The notes under the pieces were generated by a model. It saw nothing but the letters and a program-made list of their open reading frames with translations. It was not told the DNA's origin and searched no databases. A program made the translations under genes and the position numbers. Of a stretch of DNA of 64,000 nt, positions 36,887-45,503 are shown in pieces. How positions within the stretch are numbered: the first letter of the stretch is position 1; every line of letters begins with the position of its first letter. The stretch comes from Musicola paradisiaca NCPPB 2511 (GTDB lineage: Bacteria; Pseudomonadota; Gammaproteobacteria; Enterobacterales; Enterobacteriaceae), in assembly GCF_000400505.1 (NCBI RefSeq), contig NZ_CM001857.1, forward strand, positions 2,068,439 through 2,132,438, written 5' to 3'.

Positions 36887-37981
36887 TTAGTGTTCTACCA
36901 CCACGTCCAACGCACGCAGATGTTCCGGCATCCAGGAGAGTTGAATCTCCGATCCCTCGTGCCAGTTCGGGTCGACCTCGCTGGCGGGCAGTTTCACCAT
37001 AAACTGAGGTTGTCCAGCCACTTCAGTCATCATCCGGACATGATCACCCAGATAGATAAACTGCTGAATACGGGCACTGACTTGTTGCGCGCCGGTGGGG
37101 AGCGCCTGGAGATTCACTCGGACCCGCTCCGGGCGGATACAACAGGCGATTTTTTTGCCGGGGGAGCTTGGCCGTACTTTCAATGCACGTAACGAGGTGC
37201 CGTTATCCAGATTGACGTGGTAGTAATCGCCGTCGCTGCCTGCCTGCGTTCCCACCAACGTGTTGTTTTCGCCAATGAATTGCGCCACAAAAGTATTTTG
37301 CGGGCGTTCATAGATGTCGTTCGGGCTGTCCATCTGCTGAATAATACCGTCGTTGAAGACCGCCACACGGTTGGACATGGTCATGGCTTCGCTCTGATCG
37401 TGGGTGACGTAGACTACCGTTAACTCCAGTGCCCGATGCAGTTCCTTGATTTCCAACTGCATATGTTCACGCAGTTGCTTATCCAGCGCGCCCAGCGGCT
37501 CATCCATCAGCACCAGCCTGGGTTCAAACACCAGCGCACGCGCCAGCGCCACACGCTGTTGTTGGCCGCCGGACATCTGGGCCGGATAACGATCCGCCAG
37601 GTTTTTCAGCTTCACCCGATCCAGTACGCGATCGACTTTCTCTTTAATATCGCTGCGGTTCATGCGCCGAATCGAGAGCGGGAACGCCAGGTTCTCCGCC
37701 ACCGTCATGTGGGGGAATAGCGCGTAGTTCTGGAACACCATGCCGATGCCGCGTTGATGCGGCGGCAGGTTATGCAGCGGCGTGTCGCGCAACAGGATCT
37801 CGCCTTGCGTTGGGGTTTCAAACCCGGCCAGCATCATCAGACTGGTGGTTTTACCGGAGCCGGACGGGCCCAGCATAGTCAGGAATTCGCCTTCCTGAAT
37901 ATCCAGATTCAGGTTTTTGACCACCAGACGATCGCCATCATAGGTTTTTTGGATGTTCTTGAAGCTGACGTAGGTTTTCAT
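36887..37981 (-). CDS. PotA-type ABC transporter ATPase (GABA/polyamine uptake)
   Basis: The 364-residue nucleotide-binding subunit of a spermidine/putrescine-type importer has Walker A GPSGSGKTT at 38-46, the Q-loop in VFQNYALFPHMTV, signature MSGGQQQR, Walker B LVLMDEPLGALD and the H-loop in VTHDQSEA. A C-terminal TOBE domain starts around residue 270. The gene is separated from its likely partners (binding protein and permeases at 43150-46331) by a regulator and gabTD. A sigma-54-like promoter and an NtrC-like site precede it, matching those of the partner operon. Confidence 0.92.
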   Translation of the reverse strand: MKTYVSFKNIQKTYDGDRLVVKNLNLDIQEGEFLTMLGPSGSGKTTSLMMLAGFETPTQGEILLRDTPLHNLPPHQRGIGMVFQNYALFPHMTVAENLAFPLSIRRMNRSDIKEKVDRVLDRVKLKNLADRYPAQMSGGQQQRVALARALVFEPRLVLMDEPLGALDKQLREHMQLEIKELHRALELTVVYVTHDQSEAMTMSNRVAVFNDGIIQQMDSPNDIYERPQNTFVAQFIGENNTLVGTQAGSDGDYYHVNLDNGTSLRALKVRPSSPGKKIACCIRPERVRVNLQALPTGAQQVSARIQQFIYLGDHVRMMTEVAGQPQFMVKLPASEVDPNWHEGSEIQLSWMPEHLRALDVVVEH

Positions 37982-38022
37982 TCTTCCATTTCTCTCAGTG
38001 TCTCTGTCTCACTAAAGGAAAT

Positions 38023-38036
38023 GCACAAATCATGCC
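38023..38036 (-). promoter_or_regulatory. Candidate sigma-54 promoter of the PotA-type gene
   Basis: On the minus strand GGGCAT-GATTT-GTGCA keeps the invariant GG (38036-38035) and GC (38024-38023) with the exact 10-bp gap. Eight of eleven consensus bases agree. The start of transcription would be near 38011, about 30 nt before the ATG. Confidence 0.5.
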
Positions 38037-38246
38037 CAGAGAATGACATGTAAATAATATTTATGTTTACGTGGGGGCTGATGTCACAAATCGCCAACGG
38101 AACCATAACAAAATCTACTGTCTGCGCGGATAAAGAGTCATAGAGTGAAAAAGAAAATCGTGCAGAGTGAAGGGGCATGGTTAAGTATTGCTGCCCATAA
38201 AGAGCATTGCCATGCATCAAAATGGGGGATGGGTGTCTGGCTGTGA

Positions 38247-38263
38247 CGCACCATTATTGTGCA
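38247..38263 (-). promoter_or_regulatory. NtrC-type enhancer site upstream of the PotA-type gene
   Basis: CGCACCATTATTGTGCA agrees with TGCACYA-N3-TGGTGCA at 12 of 14 defined bases. It lies about 220 bp upstream of the candidate sigma-54 promoter, an acceptable enhancer distance. The remaining part of 37982-38376 shows nothing else. Confidence 0.6.
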
Positions 38264-38376
38264 TTATCGTCCGAGGCGAAACGCGCCCACACAACGGTGT
38301 TTTGAGCCGGTCGGCGCGGGTAAAAACGGGCGCCCGGCAGCGCCCGTCCGTGATGTATTTGCCGGGATAAAGCCCC

Positions 38377-39882
38377 TCAGCGCACGACGATAGGGTCGTG
38401 ACTCTGCGTGCGAAGTGTTTTTATACAATCAACAATAACATCAAAGGCTTGCGCCATATCCAACTCATCAACGCCGGCGTAGCCTAACAGTAACCCACGC
38501 TGCCCGGCGGGCAGCAGGTAGTAGCTGGATAGCGGTTTGACCAAAACCCCGCGCTGCATAATCCGGGCGCTCAACACCACATCGTCAAGATGGTGCGGCA
38601 GACGCAGGATCAGGTGCAGCCCGGCATTGCTGTTATGCCCCAGATAGGCCTCTCCCAGGTGCTGAACGATCAGGTCGCTCAGCAGCGCCCGGCGGCGGGC
38701 GTACAGCAGCCGCATACGGCGGATATGGGCGGCATAGTGCCCTTCGCGGATGAACTGGCTCAACGTCAGTTGCGTCAGCAGATGACCGCCGCGGTACAGT
38801 TCGGCATGGGCGGTTTTCAGCTCTCGCGCCAGGTGGGGCGGCAGCACCATGTAACTGACGCGCAGGCCGGGGTAGAGGGTTTTGCTGAAGGTGCCGATGT
38901 AAATCACCGGCGGTTCCGTTTGCAGACCCTGTAACGCCGGGATCGGGCTGCCGGAGAAGCGAAACTCGCTGTCGTAATCGTCTTCGATCACCCAGCCGCC
39001 GTGTTCTTGCGCCAGCGCCAGCAAGCGCTGGCGTCGCGCCAAACTCATCACCGCGCCCAGCGGGTATTGATGCGACGGCGTGACGCAAATCAGCCGCGGC
39101 ACCCGCTGCGGCGAAATGTCTTCCGGCGGCACCATGCCCTGTTCGTCCACCTCAATGGGCGCTACTCGTAATCCGTTGATGGTCAAGACGTTGCGCATGC
39201 CCCAGTAGCAGGGGTCTTCGATCCAGGCCACATCGCCGGGGTTGCATAGCATCTTGGCCAGCAGATCCATCGCCTGGTGGGTGCCTTCGGTAATCAGGAT
39301 CTGTTCCGGCGCACACGTCACCGAACGGGCCACCCGCAGATAGTCCACCAGCGCCTGTTGCAGTTCCGGACAACCGCCGATCGGCGAGTAGGAGAGCTGT
39401 TCCGGTTTGAGCCGCCGGGATATCCGGCTTTGCAAGCGGCGCCAGAGGTCGTGGGGAAAGCTGGCGATATCGGGAATGCCAGGCATGAACGCGCCCCACT
39501 GGCGGGATGATGCGCCGGCATAGCCCAACAGGTGCTGGCCGCGGTGGGAAATTTCCTGCACGGACGGGCGGACGCTGGGTTGGGTATCGTCCCGAAGATC
39601 GGGCGGCAGGGTGTCCGGTAACTGTTCCGTGACGTAGCTGCCGCTGCCGGTACGGGTCTCGATATAGCCCTCCGCCAGCAGTTGTTCAAAGGCGGCGATC
39701 ACCGTATTACGCGACAGCGAGAGCTGTTGCGCCAGGTCGCGCGATGAAGGCAGACGCCGTCCCGGCGCAATATCGCCCGTCAGAATCGCCAGCCGGATAG
39801 CGTCATACAACCGTTTGTTCAACGTGCCTGCTTGCTGTTGTTCCATGCCGGCAAGCAGCAGGTCTGTCAGTAACGAACGCAA
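38377..39882 (-). CDS. MocR/GabR-type regulator (GntR helix-turn-helix fused to aminotransferase fold)
   Basis: The protein is 501 residues. The N-terminal winged helix (RLYDAIRLAILTGDIAPGRRLPSSRDLAQQLSLSRNTVIAAFEQL) is followed by a linker and a fold-type I aminotransferase-like domain with PLP lysine in GTFSKTLYPGLRVSY. GabR of Bacillus, the model of the group, uses PLP and GABA to activate gabTD, and here the gene is divergent from gabT. The start is taken as TTG 39882 because GAGGG lies 7 nt before it and LRSLLTDLLL is the usual beginning. ATG 39846 is the alternative. Confidence 0.88.
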   Translation of the reverse strand: MRSLLTDLLLAGMEQQQAGTLNKRLYDAIRLAILTGDIAPGRRLPSSRDLAQQLSLSRNTVIAAFEQLLAEGYIETRTGSGSYVTEQLPDTLPPDLRDDTQPSVRPSVQEISHRGQHLLGYAGASSRQWGAFMPGIPDIASFPHDLWRRLQSRISRRLKPEQLSYSPIGGCPELQQALVDYLRVARSVTCAPEQILITEGTHQAMDLLAKMLCNPGDVAWIEDPCYWGMRNVLTINGLRVAPIEVDEQGMVPPEDISPQRVPRLICVTPSHQYPLGAVMSLARRQRLLALAQEHGGWVIEDDYDSEFRFSGSPIPALQGLQTEPPVIYIGTFSKTLYPGLRVSYMVLPPHLARELKTAHAELYRGGHLLTQLTLSQFIREGHYAAHIRRMRLLYARRRALLSDLIVQHLGEAYLGHNSNAGLHLILRLPHHLDDVVLSARIMQRGVLVKPLSSYYLLPAGQRGLLLGYAGVDELDMAQAFDVIVDCIKTLRTQSHDPIVVR

Positions 39883-40008
39883 AGTGGATCCCTCAAATAA
39901 TAAAAACTGGTTCTGGATTGTGGGGCCATACAAGAGATAAATAACAACACAGACGTAACATCGTCAACCGCCGTCAGGTCGGGTGTGTTTATCGAATCGG
40001 AGCAAAAA

Positions 40009-41274
40009 ATGAAGAATAGCGAATTGAATCAACGCCGTTTGGCCGCCACGCCCCGTGGTGTGGGAGTGATGTGTGATTTCTTTGCTGCCAAAGCGGAGAA
40101 TGCCACGCTGTGGGATGAGGAAGGGCGTGAATATATTGATTTTGCTGCCGGTATCGCGGTACTGAACACCGGGCACCGCCACCCGAAACTGCTGGCCGCG
40201 GTACGCGAACAGTTGGAAAAATTTACCCATACCGCTTATCAGGTGGTGCCTTACGGCAGCTATATCGAACTGGCGGAACGTATTAACGCGCTGGCGCCGA
40301 TCGACGGCCCGGCGAAGACCACCTTCTTCACCACGGGTGCCGAAGCGGTTGAGAATGCAGTAAAAATCGCCCGCGCGCATACCAAACGCCCCGGCGTGAT
40401 CGCCTTTGGCGCCGCCTTTCACGGCCGCACCCTGTTGACGCTGACGCTGACCGGTAAAGTGGCTCCTTATTCCACCGGTTTTGGTCCGTTCCCCGGATCC
40501 ATTTTCCATGCGCTGTATCCGAATGCGCTGCACGGTGTGAGCGTCGAACAGGCGCTGGACAGCATTGACCGTCTGTTCCACACCGACATCGCCGCCGATC
40601 AGGTCGCCGCGATTCTGCTGGAGCCAGTGCAGGGGGAAGGCGGGTTTAACGTGGCGCCGCCGGAGTTTATCAGCGGCCTGCGTAAACTGTGCGACAAACA
40701 CGGCATGTTGCTGATCGCCGATGAAGTACAGACCGGGTTTGCCCGTACCGGCAAGCTGTTCGCGATGGAATATTACGAAGACAAAGCGGATCTGATCACC
40801 ATGGCGAAAAGCCTGGGCGGCGGTTTCCCGATTTCCGGTGTCGTCGGCCGCGCCGACGTGATGGACGCACCGAACCCCGGCGGCCTGGGCGGCACCTATG
40901 CCGGCAACCCGCTGGCGGTGGCGTCGGCGCTGGCGGTGCTGGATGTGATCGCCGAGGAAAAACTGTGCCAGCGGGCGCAGCAACTGGGCGCTACACTGGT
41001 GGAAGCGCTGGAAAACGCGAAAGCGACCTGTCCGGCGATTGTCGACATCCGTGCCCGCGGTTCCATGGTGGCGGTCGAATTCAATGACCCGCAGACCGGC
41101 AAGCCCAGCGCGGACATCACCAAAAAATATCAGAAAGCCGCGCTGGAACAGGGGCTGCTGCTGCTGACCTGCGGAACACACGGCAACGTGATCCGTTTCC
41201 TGTATCCGCTGACCATTCCTGACGCCCAGTTCAGCAACGCGCTGTCCATCCTGTCCGGCGTTCTGGCGAAGTAA
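40009..41274 (+). CDS. gabT: 4-aminobutyrate aminotransferase GabT
   Basis: The 421-residue PLP enzyme (E. coli GabT 426) converts GABA and 2-oxoglutarate to succinate semialdehyde and glutamate. Motifs: YIDFAAGIAVLNTGHRHPK, FFTTGAEAVENAVKIARAHT, ADEVQTGFARTGK and the PLP-lysine region TMAKSLGGGFPISG. ATG 40009 has GGAG 6-9 nt upstream and matches the family start; an earlier in-frame start at 39985 is not favoured. It forms an operon with gabD (15-bp gap). The divergent GabR-like gene is the likely activator. The enzyme could also act on 5-aminovalerate. Confidence 0.96.
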   Translation: MKNSELNQRRLAATPRGVGVMCDFFAAKAENATLWDEEGREYIDFAAGIAVLNTGHRHPKLLAAVREQLEKFTHTAYQVVPYGSYIELAERINALAPIDGPAKTTFFTTGAEAVENAVKIARAHTKRPGVIAFGAAFHGRTLLTLTLTGKVAPYSTGFGPFPGSIFHALYPNALHGVSVEQALDSIDRLFHTDIAADQVAAILLEPVQGEGGFNVAPPEFISGLRKLCDKHGMLLIADEVQTGFARTGKLFAMEYYEDKADLITMAKSLGGGFPISGVVGRADVMDAPNPGGLGGTYAGNPLAVASALAVLDVIAEEKLCQRAQQLGATLVEALENAKATCPAIVDIRARGSMVAVEFNDPQTGKPSADITKKYQKAALEQGLLLLTCGTHGNVIRFLYPLTIPDAQFSNALSILSGVLAK

Positions 41275-41289
41275 GTGAAAAGGGTAGCT

Positions 41290-42750
41290 ATGCAACTGAA
41301 ACAGAAAGCATTATTCCGCCAGCAGTGCCTGATTAACGGTGAATGGCTGGAGAGCGAAAGCGGGGAACACCTGAGCGTGAATAACCCCGCTACCGACGCG
41401 GTGCTGGGCACGATTCCGCTGATTACCGCGGCTCAGACGCAGCTGGCGATTGCGGCGGCGGAACAGGCGCTGGCCGCATGGCGTCAGCGCACCGGCAAGG
41501 AACGCGCGGCGCTGCTACAGGCTTGGGCGCGGTTGATCCGCGACAATCAGGATGACCTGGCGGCCATCCTGACCGCCGAGCAAGGTAAACCGCTGGCGGA
41601 AGCCAGTGGCGAGATCGCCTATGCCACCTCGTTCATTGACTGGTTTGCCGAAGAGGCTAAACGGGTGGAAGGCAGTGTGCTGCAGTCACCGCAGGCCCAC
41701 CAGCGTTTGTTGGTGATCAAGCAGGGCATCGGCGTGTGCGCAGCGATTACACCGTGGAACTTCCCGGCGGCGATGATCACCCGCAAAGCCGCGCCGGCGC
41801 TGGCGGCGGGCTGCACCATGATCGTCAAACCGGCGGAGCAAACGCCGTTTACCGCGCTGGCATTGGCGGAGCTGGCTCAGCAGGCCGGTATCCCGGCCGG
41901 CGTACTGCAGGTCGTCACCGGCGATGCGCCGTCGGTGGGCAAAGTGCTGTGCGACAGCCCGGTCGTCCGCAAACTGAGCTTTACCGGATCAACGGAAGTC
42001 GGCCGCATCCTGATGGCGCAGAGCGCGCCGACGGTGAAAAAACTGTCGCTGGAGTTGGGGGGCAACGCGCCGTTTATCGTGTTCGACGATGCCGATCTGA
42101 CGCAGGCGATCAAGGGCATCATGGCCTCGAAATTCCGCAACAGCGGGCAGACTTGCGTGTGCGCCAACCGCATCTACGTGCAGCGCGGCATCTATCCGGC
42201 GTTGGTCGAGCGGCTGGTGGCGGAAGTCGAAAAACTCAAGGTGGGCGACGGTACTGAACCCGGCGTTACCCAAGGGCCGCTGATTGACGGCGATGCCATC
42301 GGCAAGGTTCAGCAGCACATCGACGATGCGCTGAGCAAAGGCGCCACGTTGTTGACCGGCGGCAAACTGCATGCGCTAGGCGGCACGTTCTTCACCCCGA
42401 CGGTGATTGGCGATGTGACCCGCGAAATGCGTTTTGCCCGCGAAGAAACTTTCGGCCCGGTTGCGCCGTTGTTTCCGTTCGACGACGAAGCCGAGGTGGT
42501 GGCGATGGCCAACGATACCGAATTCGGTCTGGCCGCGTATGTTTACACCCGCGATGCCGCCCGTCAGTGGCGGGTGCCGGAAGCACTGGAGTACGGCATG
42601 GTGGGCATTAACACCGGCCTCATCTCTAACGAAGTCGCCCCGTTCGGCGGGGTGAAACAATCCGGACTTGGACGCGAAGGATCGCGTTTCGGTATCGAGG
42701 AATACCTGGAGATGAAATATCTCTGCGTTGACCTCTCGCCCTCCGCCTGA
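41290..42750 (+). CDS. gabD: Succinate-semialdehyde dehydrogenase (NADP) GabD
   Basis: The 486-residue aldehyde dehydrogenase (E. coli GabD 482) completes GABA breakdown to succinate. Visible are the NADP-binding and catalytic Asn region (ITPWNFPAAMITRKAAPALAAG), the catalytic Glu region (LELGGNAPFIVFDDADL) and catalytic Cys in NSGQTCVCANR near residue 285. The C-terminus has NEVAPFGGVKQSGLGREGS as in GabD. ATG 41290 lies behind AGGG; an in-frame GTG at 41275 is less likely. Confidence 0.96.
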   Translation: MQLKQKALFRQQCLINGEWLESESGEHLSVNNPATDAVLGTIPLITAAQTQLAIAAAEQALAAWRQRTGKERAALLQAWARLIRDNQDDLAAILTAEQGKPLAEASGEIAYATSFIDWFAEEAKRVEGSVLQSPQAHQRLLVIKQGIGVCAAITPWNFPAAMITRKAAPALAAGCTMIVKPAEQTPFTALALAELAQQAGIPAGVLQVVTGDAPSVGKVLCDSPVVRKLSFTGSTEVGRILMAQSAPTVKKLSLELGGNAPFIVFDDADLTQAIKGIMASKFRNSGQTCVCANRIYVQRGIYPALVERLVAEVEKLKVGDGTEPGVTQGPLIDGDAIGKVQQHIDDALSKGATLLTGGKLHALGGTFFTPTVIGDVTREMRFAREETFGPVAPLFPFDDEAEVVAMANDTEFGLAAYVYTRDAARQWRVPEALEYGMVGINTGLISNEVAPFGGVKQSGLGREGSRFGIEEYLEMKYLCVDLSPSA

Positions 42751-42819
42751 GGAACCAGGCTGAACAGGGACGTTCATCTCGCCTATCGCCGGTTTTCATT
42801 TTTCAGTCCGACTATTTTT

Positions 42820-42840
42820 ACGTGCGCCCAGGGCGCGCGT
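42820..42840 (+). terminator. Hairpin after gabTD
   Basis: ACGTGCGCC-CAG-GGCGCGCGT pairs over nine positions with one G-U and is followed by GAAAATTT. Confidence 0.45.
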
Positions 42841-42900
42841 GAAAATTTGCGCCCGCGATTCCGGTGGACGCAAGGGGGCTGCGATGCGGCATCCGGGCTG

Positions 42901-42935
42901 TCATGGTGCAATCAATTTTTCACATTGCACCATGA
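42901..42935 (+). promoter_or_regulatory. 12-bp perfect inverted repeat with NtrC-like half-sites
   Basis: TCATGGTGCAAT and ATTGCACCATGA are separated by 11 bp. Each arm holds one strong NtrC half-site (TGGTGCA / TGCACCA) whose second half (toward 42892 or 42944) is degenerate. It is about 130 bp upstream of a sigma-54-like promoter. It may bind NtrC as two dimers or belong to another regulator. Confidence 0.5.
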
Positions 42936-43048
42936 TAAGGCGAAATGAGCGGTCGATTTATTGATGAAAGAACAGGGCAGATTGAACAGTTTACGGAATA
43001 CCTCATTTGCTGGTCTTCTAGGTCAATTTCCGCTGACTCATCAGAAAG

Positions 43049-43065
43049 TGGCACGAAAACTGCTT
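43049..43065 (+). promoter_or_regulatory. Sigma-54 promoter of the GABA/polyamine importer operon
   Basis: TGGCAC-GAAAA-CTGCT matches TGGCAC-N5-TTGCW with one mismatch and the exact GG-N10-GC spacing. The predicted start is near 43077, about 70 nt before the ATG. The rest of 42751-43149 shows only the hairpin and the inverted repeat listed. Confidence 0.7.
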
Positions 43066-43149
43066 TACACAGTGATGCGTATGCATCAGGAAAATTTAAG
43101 CGTTTTGCCGTTTCGGCATTGCGTTGACTAACTCTCCAGGAGCCAGACT

Positions 43150-44181
43150 ATGTTGAAGAAATTTGCCTTATCCGCATTGCTCGTCGCCATGGCGTCACAG
43201 AGCTGGGCTGAAAACCTGACCGTGATTTCGTTTGGCGGCACCAACAAGGACGCGCAGGATAAAGCGTTTTATAAACCGTTCCAGGCCACCGGCAAAGGGA
43301 CGATCGAGGCCGGCGAATACAACGGCGAAATGGCTCGGATCCGCGCCATGGTGGAAACCGGTCAGATCGGCTGGGATGTGGTGGAAGTGGAAGGCCCGGA
43401 GTTGATGCGCGGCTGCAACGAAGGGCTGTTCGAACCGCTGGACTGGAAAAAACTGGGTAATGAATCCGAATTCGTTAACGGGGCGGTATCCGAGTGCGGC
43501 GCCGGGATTTTCGTGTGGTCTACCGTGCTGACCTACAATGCCAACAAACTGCAGAAAGCGCCGACCAGTTGGGCTGACTTCTGGGATGTGAAAGATTTCC
43601 CCGGTAAGCGCGCGCTGCGCAAAAGCGCCAAATTCACACTGGAGATAGCGCTGCTGGCGGACGGTGTGAAACGTGAAGACGTGTACAAAGTCCTGGCGAC
43701 GAAAGAGGGCGTTGATCGCGCATTCAAGAAACTCGACCAGATCAAACCCAATATCCAGTGGTGGGAATCCGGCGCGCAGCCGTTGCAGTGGCTGGTGTCC
43801 GGCGACGTGGTCATGACGTCCGCCTATAACGGCCGCGTGGCGGTGGCGCAGAAAGAGAAGCCGGGCATCAATATTGTCTGGAGCGGCGCGCTCTATGACC
43901 TCGATAGCTGGGCGATCGTTAAAGGTTCCAAACACAAAGCGCTGGCTGAGCAGTTCATCGCCTTCGCCAACAAACCGGAAAACCAGAAGATCTTCGCGGA
44001 AAACATCGCTTACGGCCCGACCAACAACAACACTACCGCGCTGTTAGCGCCGGCTGTCAGCGTCAACTTGCCGACCGCACCGGATAACCTGTCCCAGTCG
44101 GTACAGGTGGATACCGAGTTCTGGATCGATCATGGCGAAGAGCTGGAGCAGCGCTTCAACGCCTGGGCTGCCCAGCACTAA
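43150..44181 (+). CDS. Periplasmic binding protein of a GABA/polyamine-type ABC importer
   Basis: The 343-residue PotD-family protein has signal peptide MLKKFALSALLVAMASQSWA. The mature start ENLTVISFGGTNKDAQDKAF and the region WDVVEVEGPELMRGCNEGLFEPLDW are family-typical. Aromatics that bind cationic ligands are present (IQWWESGAQPLQWLVSGDVVMTSAYNGR). AGGAG precedes the ATG by 8-9 nt. Position next to gabTD suggests GABA or putrescine-like ligands, in the manner of E. coli YdcS. Expression is probably under sigma-54 and NtrC. Confidence 0.92.
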   Translation: MLKKFALSALLVAMASQSWAENLTVISFGGTNKDAQDKAFYKPFQATGKGTIEAGEYNGEMARIRAMVETGQIGWDVVEVEGPELMRGCNEGLFEPLDWKKLGNESEFVNGAVSECGAGIFVWSTVLTYNANKLQKAPTSWADFWDVKDFPGKRALRKSAKFTLEIALLADGVKREDVYKVLATKEGVDRAFKKLDQIKPNIQWWESGAQPLQWLVSGDVVMTSAYNGRVAVAQKEKPGINIVWSGALYDLDSWAIVKGSKHKALAEQFIAFANKPENQKIFAENIAYGPTNNNTTALLAPAVSVNLPTAPDNLSQSVQVDTEFWIDHGEELEQRFNAWAAQH

Positions 44182-44216
44182 GTTCGGTTCGGCCTGCAAT
44201 CACAAGGAGATAGACT

Positions 44217-45488
44217 ATGTCCCAGAACGATATGTTGGCGGTGGACACCTCCCCCGGCAATCCACCGCCCCGCACCACCCTGAAGCAGCAGCTGCGTCAG
44301 GCGCAGGCCCGTTATCAGAAGCGTTCGTTGTTGCTGATAGCGCCGCTGTTCCTGTTTATTTTGGTCAGTTTTCTGTTTCCGATCCTGTCGATTCTGGGCA
44401 AAAGCGTTTCCAACCCCGATTTGCGCGTGAACATGCCGTTGACTATTGAGGCGATGCGGCAATGGCCCGGCAAAGACGTACCTGATGAATCGGTATTCAA
44501 AGCACTGGTGACGGATCTACGTACCGCGCGGAATACCGGGCAGGTTGCCGCCATCACCAAACGGCTGGGGTATGAAGACGGGCAGTACCGCACGCTGATT
44601 ACCCGGACGTTGCGTAAACTGCCTTCGGATGACAGCCCGGATCTCCGCGGGCAGTTGATCGCTGAACAGCCGCTGTGGGGGGAATTAGCCACCTGGAAGA
44701 CCCTCGATCGCGCGTCGCGGCCGTTCACCAGCTATTACCTGCTGGCGGTATTCGACCATAAGGTGGATCCGCAACGCGGTGAAGTGGTGATGCAACCTGC
44801 CGATCAAGCGCTGTATATCGATGTGCTGCTGCGCACCTTGGTGATGGCGGGCATGGTGACGCTGCTGTGTGTTGCGTTGGGGTATCCGCTTTCCTATTGG
44901 TTGGCGAAGCAGCCCAATAATCGCGCCAATATGCTGATGATTCTGGTGTTGCTACCGTTCTGGACGTCGTTGATCGTGCGAACCGCCAGTTGGATCGTGC
45001 TGCTGCAATCTGGCGGCCTGATCAACCGCTCGCTGATCAATCTGGGCATTATCGACCAGCCGTTGGAACTGGTGTTCAACCGGTTGGGGGTCTACATCTC
45101 CATGACCCATATTTTGCTGCCGTTTTTTGTGCTGCCGCTGTATGCGGTGATGAAGGGTATTTCGCCTAACTATGTGCGGGCGGCGATTTCGCTGGGGGCG
45201 CATCCGTTTGTGGCCTTCTGGCGGGTGTATGTACCGCAAACTTACGCGGGCGTGACTGCCGGTGCGCTGCTGGTGTTCATGATGGCGATCGGCTACTACA
45301 TTACGCCGGCATTGTTAGGTGGGCCGGGCGATCAGATGATCAGTTACTTTGTGGCGTTCTTCACTAACACCACCATGAACTGGGGGATGGCGGCGGCGCT
45401 GGGGACGCAACTGCTGGTGATCGTGGTGTTGCTGTACGTGGTCTATATCCGTGTTACCCGTACCGGGGCCGAAGCGGCCGCGCGTTAA
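44217..45488 (+). CDS. GABA/polyamine-type ABC importer permease 1 (PotB family)
   Basis: At 423 residues this is longer than PotB (about 285) because of a roughly 130-residue periplasmic stretch between the first membrane segment (about 40-62) and the second (about 200). The transport core has PFWTSLIVRTASWIVLLQSGG and an EAA-like loop (ISPNYVRAAISLGAHPFVAFWRVYVPQTYAG). A good AAGGAG precedes the ATG. The long insert is a feature of one branch of polyamine/GABA permeases rather than a fusion with a known domain. Confidence 0.92.
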   Translation: MSQNDMLAVDTSPGNPPPRTTLKQQLRQAQARYQKRSLLLIAPLFLFILVSFLFPILSILGKSVSNPDLRVNMPLTIEAMRQWPGKDVPDESVFKALVTDLRTARNTGQVAAITKRLGYEDGQYRTLITRTLRKLPSDDSPDLRGQLIAEQPLWGELATWKTLDRASRPFTSYYLLAVFDHKVDPQRGEVVMQPADQALYIDVLLRTLVMAGMVTLLCVALGYPLSYWLAKQPNNRANMLMILVLLPFWTSLIVRTASWIVLLQSGGLINRSLINLGIIDQPLELVFNRLGVYISMTHILLPFFVLPLYAVMKGISPNYVRAAISLGAHPFVAFWRVYVPQTYAGVTAGALLVFMMAIGYYITPALLGGPGDQMISYFVAFFTNTTMNWGMAAALGTQLLVIVVLLYVVYIRVTRTGAEAAAR

Positions 45489-45503
45489 CAGAAGGAGAAA
45501 CTG

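Noticed and set aside
39964-41295. 443-codon minus-strand frame over gabT
   Set aside because: Exactly antisense to a conserved enzyme, with no homologous motifs.
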